DNA from: Aricia agestis
Taxonomy: Eukaryota > Arthropoda > Insecta > Lepidoptera > Lycaenidae
Assembly (NCBI RefSeq): GCF_905147365.1
Contig: NC_056428.1
Coordinates: 17,018,001 to 17,082,000, forward strand
Length of the DNA stretch: 64,000 nucleotides
Reading direction: 5' to 3'
The notes beneath the pieces were generated by a model. The model saw nothing but the letters and a program-made list of their open reading frames with translations. It searched no databases and was not told the DNA's origin. Positions 12,345 to 21,700 of this stretch are shown piece after piece. Positions within the stretch are counted from its first letter, which is position 1. Each line of letters begins with the position of its first letter. Both the position numbers and the translations under genes were made by a program.

Positions 12345-12403
12345 CTGATCTGCTCATTCCTCTAGAGTCTAGAGTCTAGACTCTAGAGGAATGAGCAGAT
12401 CAG
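12345..12403. repeat. Perfect 59 bp palindrome
   Basis: CTGATCTGCTCATTCCTCTA runs into TCTAGA repeats and returns as the exact inverted copy, with only the central base unpaired. It is 7 bp from a second palindrome. It could extrude as a cruciform or hairpin. No gene or transposase nearby explains it. Confidence 0.9.
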
Positions 12404-12410
12404 TATCAGT

Positions 12411-12471
12411 ATTATCGCAAAATAGCCGGCCTAGTCTAGACTCTAGACTAGGCCGGCTATTTTGCGATAAT
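12411..12471. repeat. Perfect 61 bp palindrome
   Basis: Two 30 bp arms (ATTATCGCAAAATAGCCGGC and on) flank a single central C. The central TCTAGA motifs resemble those of the palindrome at 12345-12403. Weak outer inverted similarity (ATCG-TATGGTT at 12314 and AACCATACCGAT at about 12489) suggests both palindromes are parts of one compact foldback structure. Confidence 0.9.
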
Positions 12472-12613
12472 GCCGTATGAGCTTGAGCAACCATACCGAT
12501 TTTTAAAATCTTGTTCCAGGCACTACAGTAAAGTGGTTATATCGCTTTGAAAATAGTATGCAAATCAGCTACAAGAAAAAAATAGAATGATTTTTGCTTC
12601 TAAGTTCAGTTTT

Positions 12614-12653
12614 ATCAATCCGGCCGGATCCGGTCGGATCCGGCCGGATTGAT
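12614..12653. repeat. CCGGAT-rich palindrome
   Basis: ATCAATCCGGCCGGATCCG, then GT, then its exact inverted copy. More CCGGAT/ATCCGG units continue to about 12705 (ending GGATTGCAATCCC), so the region 12614-12707 looks like the end of a MITE with subterminal motif repeats. Confidence 0.7.
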
Positions 12654-12808
12654 GGGAATCCGGTCAAATCCGGTCCGGATCGAAAATTATACCGGATTGC
12701 AATCCCTAGTTAAGCTCTGGAGTTAAGGTTGAATTTTCTGTGTTCAGCTTTTGAGAATTCGCTTCGCTTCGCCTCGACCCTGCTCTATTATAAATATTAT
12801 TGACCCTC

Positions 12809-13184
12809 AGGGTGGGTGGGCTGCACCAACTTACTTTAACTATAACTGTAACTTTAACTACAATGCAAAATGTCAAATCTTTGGTTAAAGTCGAAAATGG
12901 ACGCCATATTTAACCATAACCATAGAGCTTGACAAGGTTTTAAATGCACGTGGCGAAAAAAGGAACTTACGCTGTCATCATATAAAAACGACATTTTCGA
13001 CAGTTCTCATTTACCGGCAGCGCCCCCGCCCACAATAATTTGTAGCCTTGTCGGCCCAGCTGTCATCTGTCAAATTCTGTGGTCAAAGTAAAGGTTGAAG
13101 TTAAAGTTAGCCTTAACTATAACCATAACTTTGACCATAACTTTAACTTTAACCACGCCTCTGGAGTCTGGTGCAACCCACCCT
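12809..13184. mobile_element. MITE with AGGGTGGG...CCCACCCT ends
   Basis: The left end AGGGTGGGTGGGCTGCACCA is mirrored by TGGTGCAACCCACCCT at the right. Just inside each end are arrays of (T)TTAACTATAACT-like motifs, in opposite orientation at the two ends. The repeat ORF beginning MKLKLALTITITL is an artefact of these motifs. It is about 376 bp and non-coding. Confidence 0.7.
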
Positions 13185-13967
13185 TACTCTAAAGGTGAGG
13201 CCGCGGCGCACGCTGTACACGGCAGCGCACGCGTGGACTTGCACGGATTTATTTCTTTGACTACGTGGGTCAACGTTTCCACTGCCTATGTACACGCTTC
13301 CGTGTATCCCGTGCATACAGGTCAGTTAACAAGAGCTGGCACGATCAACACATTTAAACATTGCGCTTGTGTAGTGTCTGTGAATAAGCGCGTGGCGTGA
13401 CGTCGTAATACATACGCATCATAAAAAGTATGTCCGTCTCTCTCGCGCGCGGTCTATCTTAAGAGCGTGAAGGGGACAGTTATTGTTTTTCTTATACTAC
13501 CGTTTATAAATACAGCGTGATGTTACAAGTCGGTAACGTGTGATCGGCGCGCGGCCAGTACGATAGTTATCGTATACATACGATAATTTTGTGCGTACGT
13601 ACGATGTACGATAGCATATTATTATCGTACGCAGATTATACGATAATTTTTATCATGATGCAAATAAACATACTGTATAGTGAAATTGCATAAGTGTGAG
13701 CACTGTGAACGAGCCAGCTTTAGTTAACTGATCTATAGCATGCGTAGCGTGGCCAGCGTTGAGCTACGTGTGCACCATATTCGAGCAAGCTACGTGAGTC
13801 AATTCGTGCGTAGCGTGTCCGTGGGTTGCAGTGAAAACAGTCACATATATTTTCTTACAAAGCGAAGCTTGACGCACGTGCGTAGCCTCTTCGTGCGCCG
13901 CGGTGGGTTGGCGCCTTTAAATTAAATGACTATTAGTAGCTCAGGCAACAAAGTAGTTGTAGAATGT
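13185..13967. other. GC-richer stretch and ATCGTA motif cluster, no gene
   Basis: 13195-13400 is unusually CpG-rich for this window but has no convincing exon. 13555-13660 contains at least seven copies of ACGATA/TATCGT in both orientations. ORFs at 13095-13400 and 13740-13925 have no recognisable protein features. Confidence 0.4.
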
Positions 13968-14397
13968 GTGAGCGGGAACCTAAGCAATTTCTGCAGAAAC
14001 TTATTCAGGGTGGACAAAACATATTAAAAGTCCTGACGTCTAGGAGGTGAGCCAGAGGGAGAGTAGGGCGACAAAGGTCTAAATTTTTGCTTTTTCGTCA
14101 ATATGCGTTGTAGCAAAAAATATTCTATGACGACATTAAAGCTTATTAAATTCTCTATAAATTAGATTCCATTCACTTTTTCCAAATTCTCATCCGTTTT
14201 CGAACTACACGCTCAGGAAAAGTGAAAATTAAGAAAAGCTTTATAGTTTTTTAGTTATTGACAAAAAACCAAAAAAATTGACCTTTGTCGCCCTCCCCTC
14301 CCTCCGGCTCACCTCCTAGACGTCAGAACTTTTAGTATGTTTTGCCCCTGATCACCCTGAATAAGTTCCAGTAGAAATCGCTTAGCTTCCCGCTCAC
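13968..14397. mobile_element. MITE with ~125 bp terminal inverted repeats
   Basis: GTGAGCGGGAA at 13968 is mirrored at 14397. The arms stay alignable for about 125 bases, including TTATTCAGGGTG, CTGACGTCTAGGAGGTGAGCC and GGGCGACAAAGGTC with their inverted partners. The AT-rich interior is non-coding. No clear target duplication was read. Confidence 0.75.
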
Positions 14398-14857
14398 TCA
14401 CTCTATACCCTCTTTTGAGTCATTCAATCAGTGTCAATTTTATAATTCATTTTTATACCTGAAAATAAGCCCTAAATTGTTTCATTTTCTAAAATTAGAT
14501 ACTACATTACATTTCCGGGAATTCGATCTAAGCAAAAACACGATATCTTAAAATTTTCTCGATAGAAAAATTCACAAAGATGCATCTAATTTTCACGAAT
14601 TTTTCATTTATTGCCATAACCGTGCATTGAACTAAGTTAATATTTTAAAACATTGTATAAAATTCTATCATTGAGAGGTCGACCTAGTGGATTTTTAAAA
14701 TGTTGTATATTTATCGAGTTATTGAGAAAAAACTAATTTGGCGATGAATCCGCGTCGTTCGTTGAAAGACGGGCGTAAGTGTGAAGAGAGAAGGACGATG
14801 TTTGATTTTTGGTCTTAGTCGCCCTCTTAACCGGACTATAATCTATCAATCTATATA
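14398..14857. other. Unassigned intronic DNA
   Basis: No exon or repeat structure recognised. Confidence 0.35.
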
Positions 14858-15116
14858 CAGGGTGTAACAAAAATAAGTGATAATACTTTAGGGTGTGTAC
14901 GTGTTCCTTGTAGAGAGTTCAATGTGAAAGTAGCAGCGTTGAAAGACCAAAATTTTTTTTCACTTTTGTATGGGGAAACTCGTGACGCTTGGGCCCTTGC
15001 CCATACAAAAGTGAAAAAAAAAATTCGTCTTTCAGAGCTGCTACTTTCACAGTGAACTCTCCACCAGGAACACGTACACACCCTAAAGTATTATCACTTA
15101 TTTTTGTTACACCCTG
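14858..15116. mobile_element. Mariner-type foldback MITE (CAGGGTGTAACAAAAATAAG)
   Basis: A 259 bp nearly complete palindrome: CAGGGTGTAACAAAAATAAG at the left and its inverted copy at the right, with arms of roughly 115 bases around a short loop near GGGCCCTTGCC. It is flanked by TA on both sides (14856-14857 and 15117-15118), as for Tc1/mariner insertions. A second, split copy spans 27801-32496. Confidence 0.8.
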
Positions 15117-15450
15117 TATAAATACGTGAGCCAAAAACTTTGTATCACCAAACCCGTGTTCCTGGCAACACTATCAATGTTTTATCATTCACACCACGGA
15201 CCCTTTGTCACTTTCAATGCTGATATATTAGGAGCGTCGATTTGGCACTGTACAGCCAATCGATTATCGCTTCCGGTGCACTCGTCATAGGGATCATATT
15301 CGCATGAACCCATTTTGCCCCATACAAGGAAACGGATGTCGATTATGCGACACGTCACCGAACTGCGCAGTAAAAGCCGCTTGTTTGAATGTCCTGAGTC
15401 CTGACCACGGAGCTTATACAAAGAGGAGGTGTGCTAATCAAATTTCCATA

Positions 15451-15804
15451 GGAAACAACGCGTGACAATTTGCGGGGTGAGGGGGTGTCAAGCTCCGCCC
15501 ACTTTACAATATTTCATCTATCGGCTAAAAGCAAAACTACTAGCTTAGGTCGATGTTGATGTTACTACGTAGTTTAGCTATCTTACACTAGGTGTCAAAA
15601 ATCTTGAATATTACGTACCCACTCAGAACTTTAAAAAAATGTATAATAAGATCAATCAATAAAATTAGGGTTAGCATTTTGACCGATTTTTCAATGTAAA
15701 ATAAGGGAACAAACGAGTAAACGGGTCACCTGGTGGAAAGCAACTTTCGTCGCCCATGGGCACTCGCAACATCAGAAGAGCTGCAGGTGCGTTGCCGGCC
15801 TTTT
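15451..15804 (+). repeat. Composite repeat, inverted partner of 26717-27080
   Basis: From GGAAACAACGCGTGACAATT through GCTCCGCCCACTT and TTAGGGTTAGCATTTTGACC into a jockey-LINE 3' end (15700-15804, - sense). The same order of blocks occurs inverted at 26717-27080, including the junction with the LINE tail. The two therefore derive from one composite unit. Confidence 0.65.
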
Positions 15805-16136
15805 AAGGTTTGGACCATTGAGATACTATATTAAGAGAGAGCCTTATATCGGTGTTTAAGCGTCAAAAGCGTGTAATGTTATGTACTACTTACTAGGACA
15901 TAACAAAGGAGTCGGTCTGCATATTTCATGTAAAAAAAAGTGTTAATAAAGGTTTTAGTGAACATTTTATGCAAGACATTGTTGAGTTTTGTGGTTCCGC
16001 TAAATAATAAGCCATAAGAATGGCCAAATGATGCCTCAAACACGTGGATTTAACATTAAATACGTAAGTTTTGAACAACGGTTTTTTAGCTTTTTAATCG
16101 GTATTTTTGTAAGCTAAAGGAGTGGGAATGAGCATA
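15805..16136. other. Unassigned intronic DNA
   Basis: No recognisable feature apart from short AT-rich ORFs. Confidence 0.35.
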
Positions 16137-17152
16137 GGAATTAAGTGCTCATTAAGTGCTAGCGACAGGCAGGGAAAACAAAATAAAAATATGCAATTTT
16201 TTTATTTTTTATACCGTATAATGTAATAAGTGAGCATTACTTCAGGGTACCAGCATATGCTCCTTTTGATTTGAGTACTTTGACGAATTTCAAACTCATA
16301 AATGTTACATAGGAATTAAGTGCTGGTATCGCTAGCACTTAATGAGCACCTAATTCCTATGTATCATTTATGAGTGTGGAATTCGTCAAAGTACTTAAAT
16401 CAAGAGGAGCATCTCGCTGGTACCGTGAAGTGAGCAGTATACGGTTTAATTTTTTTTTAATGAAATAAGGGGGCAAACGAGCAAACGGGTCACCTGATGG
16501 AAAGCAACTTCCGTCGCCCATGGACACTCGCAGCATCAGAAGAGCTGCAGGTGCGTTGCCGGCATTTTAAGAGGGAATAGGGTAATACTGAAGGGTAGGG
16601 ATGGAAAGGGAAGGGAATAGGGGTGGGGGATTGGGCCTCCGGTAAATTAAAATAAAAATATATGCATATTTTTATTTTGATTTTCCTGCCTGTCGCTAGC
16701 ACTTAATGAGCATTTAATTCCTATGTATCGTTTATGAGTGTGGGATTCGTCAAAGTACTTAAAATTTAAATCAATAGGAGCATCTCGCTGTTACTGTGAA
16801 GTGAGTAGTATACGGTATAAAAATAAAAAAAAGCATATTATTTTTATTTTGTTTTCCCTGCCTGTCGCTAGCACTTACTCGTAATAAGCACTTGATTCCT
16901 ATGTATCATTTACGAGTGTGAAATTCGCCAAAAGACTCAAACCAGGAGGAGCATCTTGTTGGTACCGTGAAGTGAGCAGTATACTGTATAAAAAATAAAA
17001 AAATGCATATTTTCTTTTGTTTTCGCCGCCTATCGCTCGCACTTAATGAGCACTTAATTCCTATGTATCATTTACGAGTGTGAAATTCGTCAAAGTACTT
17101 AAATCAAGAGGAGCATCTTGCTGGTAACGTGAAGTGAGCAGTATATGGTATA
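16137..17152. repeat. ~170 bp tandem repeats with one inverted first copy
   Basis: Units contain GCTAGCACTTAATGAGCAC, TAATTCCTATGTATC, ATTCGTCAAAGTACTTAAAT, AGGAGCATCT and GTGAAGTGAGCAGTATACGG. Direct copies end near 16444, 16815, 16985 and 17148. The first unit (about 16205-16335) is inverted, so 16205-16445 forms a foldback around CTAGCACTTAATG. Unit spacing is about 162-172 bases once the inserted LINE tail at 16449-16647 is discounted. Confidence 0.75.
16449..16647 (-). mobile_element. Jockey-type LINE 3' end inserted in the tandem repeat
   Basis: On the plus strand: T-rich start, AAACGAGCAAACGGGTCACC, GAAGAGCTGCAGGTGCGTTG, then a GGGATTGGGCCTCCGGTAAA end. It interrupts a unit whose two halves resume on either side (CGGTTTAA before, TAAAATAAAAATATATGC after). 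Same family as 7337-7668. Confidence 0.65.
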
Positions 17153-17154
17153 AT

Positions 17155-17646
17155 AAAATTAAATTAAGAAATTTAAAAAAAACCCCTGCCAAACAACTTT
17201 AAAAAGTAGTGAAATAATATAATGTTACGGTACACGGTATACGGACACGCAGTGCCATCTAGCGACAAACCAGCGAAACTTACCGAGGGAACACTTTACT
17301 GACTTTAAGTTTAAATAATTCCTAAGTGTAAAGTGATATTTTAGTTCATAATTGTTGTCACGGTGTGTCGGGGGACCGCCAACAATGTCTTTTTCATTTT
17401 GTATCGCCATGTCACTGATTGTCTCGATTCGGTTCGCTGTGAACTGACCCTTATACTATAATGTTATGTGAAATCAAACGTCTAAGTACATTTGCGGTCC
17501 CCCGACACACCTTGACAACAATTATGGACTAAAATATCACTTTACACTTAGGAATTATTTAAAGTTAAAGTCAGTAAAATATATTATTTCATTATTTTTT
17601 AAAGTTGTTTGGCGGGGGTTTTTTTAAAATTCTTAATTTAATTTTA
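17155..17646. mobile_element. Foldback MITE
   Basis: The ends AAAATTAAATTAAGAA and the inverted copy at 17646 start arms that stay alignable for about 60 bases (with ACCCCTGCCAAACAACTTTA). They match again from 17303-17381 with 17492-17570 (GTGTAAAGTGATATTTTAGT, GTGTGTCGGGGGACCGC). The unpaired left segment 17220-17300 and the loop 17382-17491 have no coding potential. Confidence 0.75.
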
Positions 17647-18028
17647 TTTGATGCTTTTTAAACTTGTGTTGGTTATAGTGCAGAATAATTCCTATCAACA
17701 GGATCATATTATACCCCAATGAATACCATCTAGGAATGTCCTTTTGGATGAGGCCGTCAATATGAGTCCAAACATGAAACCTCCACCTTGGGTTCATATG
17801 GAGCTCGGCTCCTATAGAATCCAGGTGATGCTGCAGCGGCAGCATGCAAAAATTTACTGTTTATCTACGTCTTACTAGTTGTCGCAATAAAAATGAGCCC
17901 AAACACGAAACCATTGCTCTAAATTGGTGAGGAGTTGGGTATCCTATTGATTACCAGGTGATGCTGCAGGACCAGATCAACTTTCCATTAATGTGTAAAT
18001 ATTCATAAATGTCACGAACTAGAATGAA
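17647..18028. other. Unassigned intronic DNA
   Basis: Contains two loosely similar blocks with GGTGATGCTGCAG (17823 and 17959), suggesting a short diverged duplication. No gene. Confidence 0.35.
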
Positions 18029-18382
18029 AAAAATTAAAACCGACTTCCAAGGTAAAAACAATAAGATATTAAATAATTCTTTGATCTTTCTCTAATAGCG
18101 CCTTTTCCAGAATTCGTCAAAATCCCAACTATTTCTGTACATATTATAGTCTTCATTACTTTGAAGTCGGTACCAGTCCCAAATATTCTGACATTGACTG
18201 TAGTCATGGTTTAATTAGCTGGTACCGACTTCAAAGTAGTGAAGACTATAATATGTACAGAAATAGTTGGGATTTTGACGAATTCTGGAAAAGGCGCTAT
18301 TAGAGAAAGATCAAAGAATTATTTAATACTTTTTAGTTAATGTTTTTATTGTTTTTACCTTGGAAGTCGGCTTTAAATTTTT
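18029..18382. mobile_element. Long-hairpin MITE (AACCGACTTCCAAGGTAAAA)
   Basis: Arms of roughly 160 bases are almost perfect inverted copies: AACCGACTTCCAAGGTAAAA, TTCTTTGATCTTTCTCTAAT, GCGCCTTTTCCAGAATTCGT and GTCGGTACCAG, each with its mirror. The loop is about 40 bases. A lone end of the same family (TAAACCGACTTCCAAGGTAA) sits at 7115-7138. Confidence 0.8.
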
Positions 18383-18787
18383 GTTAAAAAATAATAATTA
18401 TTACTAATCATGACTCACAAAATTACGCTCGTGTGCACAATTTCTGCTAAACGAAATTCTGCGACTCACGACTCGCAAATTACGCTCGTTTAGCCTCATC
18501 CTTATTTTTGTCTTTAACTACAAGAAACTACGTATTTATTTTATTTTATTTGCGACAGCAAACAATTGTGTACATACTTTACACTAACGCACAAATAAAC
18601 AATAAAATTAATTTAATTACGCAACCATTATCCACAACATTTTTCTTAAACAAATTCACATTTATTTTATCACTGACTTGTTAATAATATCGTTTAAACT
18701 ACCTTCTTATATAAGCGATCATTAAAAATATTTTTTTGTGTTTCTATTGTATAATATGATGTTTTTTGTTTCATCTTTGCTAGATTT
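18383..18787. other. AT-rich intronic DNA
   Basis: No exon. It includes a short duplicated block ACTC(A/G)CAAA(A)TTACGCTCGT at about 18413 and 18472. Confidence 0.35.
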
Positions 18788-21700
18788 TGTTATCAAATAT
18801 CATATTATGTTGCTATGCGAGTTTTGCTCTGAAAATCATTTTCTTAAGCTGTGTATTTTTGGTTTGATTTGTGGAAAAGGTATGCTTTTGCGTATTTTTA
18901 AAAAAGGAATGTGCGATTTCATATTATGTCGTGGCAAATGAATTTGATAAACTGCCAATATTATGTGTTTGAATTCAATAGTCTTGATTCGTTTTGGCAC
19001 GGCTATTACATAATGCTTTGCATGAAAATTATTTTCAGTCATATTAGTGTCGTTCATTGGATATGAACATGAAAATGTTTGGACATGAAAAATGAGGACT
19101 TTACTTCTATCATGTCATATAAAGTCCAAAAATGAATACAATTCACACAAGAATTGTGATATACCTAAGTACCGAGTTGTTTTTATTTTGAAGAAATTCA
19201 AGTAAGTAATAGAGTTTTTTTAAGTTTTCACTTTTGGAATTATCGGTTTGACCTACATAAAATTAGACTGCTTTGCGATTTCATTTATTGTTTTTATTTG
19301 CTGGCATATATCTATTATTTGTACTTGCCATGCACAAGCACAACATCTAGTATAATATTTAAAAGGCGAAATGATCGAAATTGTTCTTTGCGTAGCTTTG
19401 GTATAATCAGGATTCAGGTTGCTTCCTGATTCCTTAAGTTTTTATTTATTTTGTTTAAATACTAATAACATATTGATTATTAAGTAATTTGTGTTTAGTC
19501 GCGGCATTATGAATTTATTTATTAATTCAAATAATATGTAATAAAATAACGGAAGCGTTTGTATAATTAAAAATTATTATCATTAAACTGTTTAAATTTA
19601 ATCATTATGAAGTTAAATCATTTATTTGTATTGCATGTGCGAGATATTAACAGCTTCTTAAATGTTGGTTTTTTGTTGACTTTAACAAGCCATGCCCAAT
19701 GCCCCATATTCCATAAACTTTTAAGCTTCCCAAAAACAATATCGAGGGAGGCTATAATTAACAAAGAGCAAAGAATCAGTGGAAAATGAAAAAAAACTGG
19801 GAAAAATATTTATCTTTAAATTTTTTAAATTTGGGAACAGCATTTATTTCAATATTATGTAAACTAGAAAAATATAAGGGGTTATACAGAATTGCGATTT
19901 CATATTATGTCGTGGCAAATGTATTTGATAAACTGCCAATATTATGTGTTTGAATTCAATAGTCTTGATTCGTTTTGGCACGGCTATTACATAATGCTTT
20001 GCAAGAAAATTATTTTCTGTCATATTGGTGTCGTTAATTGGATATGAACATGAAAATGTTTGGACATGAAAAATGAGGACTTTACTTCTATCATGTCATA
20101 TAAAGTCCAAAAATGAATACAATTCACACAAGAATTGTGTTATACCTAAGTACCGAGTTGTTTTTATTTTGAAGAAATTCAAGTAAGTAATAGAGTTTTT
20201 TTAAGTTTTCACTTTTGGAATTATCGGTTTGACCTACATAAAATTAGACTGCTTTGCGATTTCATTTATTGTTTTTATTTGCTGGCATATATCTATTATT
20301 TGTACTTGCCATGCACAAGCACAACATCTAGTATAATATTTAAAAGGCGAAATGATCGAAATTGTTCTTTGCTTAGCTTTGCTATAATCAGGATTCAGGT
20401 TGCTTCCTGATTCCTTAATTTTTATTTATTTTGTTTAAATACTTAGTATTTATAAATATGTTATTAGTAACATATTGAGTAATTTGTATTTAGTCGCGGC
20501 ATTATGAATTTATTTATTAATTCAAATAATATGTAATACAATAACAGACGCGTTTGTATAATTAAAAATTATTATCATTAAAGTGTTTAAATTTAATCAT
20601 TATGAAGTTGAATCATTTATTTGAATTGCATGTGCGAGATATTAACAGCTTCTTAAATGTTGGTTTTTTGTTGACTTTAACAAGCCATGCCCAATGCCCC
20701 ATATTCCATAAACTTTTAAGCTTCCCAAAAACAATAATGATGGTTTTGATTAATAATGGATGAAATAAAACAAAATTGTTATCAAATATCATATTATGTT
20801 GCTATGCGAGTTTTTCTCTGAAAATCATTTTCTTAAGCTTTGTGTTTTTGGTTTGATTTGTGGAAAAGGTATGCTTTTGCGTATTTTTAAAAATGTATAC
20901 TAAAACTAAGATTATAAGCTAAACAATTTCTTTGCTTCGAGTTGAAAAAATATTTTTGTGCTGGATAGTGCATTTATCGAGGGAGGCTATAATTAACAAA
21001 GAGCAAAGAATCAGTGGAAAATGAAAAAAAAAACTGGGAAAAATATTTATCCTTAAATTTTTTAAATTTGGGAACAGCATTTATTCAAATATTAAGTAAA
21101 CTAGAAAAATATAACGGGTTGTACAGCATTGCGATTTCATATTATGTCGTGGCAAATGTATTTGATAAACTGCCAATATTATGTGTTTTTATTCAATAGT
21201 CTTGATTCGTTTTGGCACGGCTAAATTATTACATAATGCTTTGCATGAAAATTATTTTCTGTCATATTAGTGTCGTTCATTGGATATGAACATAAAAATG
21301 TTTAGACATGAAAAATGAGGACTTTACTTCTATCATGTCATATAAAGTCCAAAAATGAATACAATTCACACAAGAATTGTGTTATACCTAAGTACCGAGT
21401 TGTTTTTATTTTGAAGAAATTCAAGTAAGTAATAGAGTTTTTTTAAGTTTTCACTTTTGGAATTATCGGTTTGACCTACATAAAATTAGACTGCTTTGCG
21501 ATTTCATTTATTGTTTTTAATTGCTGGCATATATCTATTATTTGTACTTGCCATGCACAAGCACAACATCTAGTATAATATTTAAATGGCGAAATGATCG
21601 AAATTGTTCTTTGCTTAGCTTTGGTATAATCAGGATTCAGGTTGCTTCCTGATTCCTTAAGTTTTTATTTATTTTGTTTAAATACTAATAACATATTGAT

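Noticed and set aside
13095..13400. ORF beginning with repeated TITLTITL
   Set aside because: It comes from TTAACTATAACT motif repeats at a MITE end.
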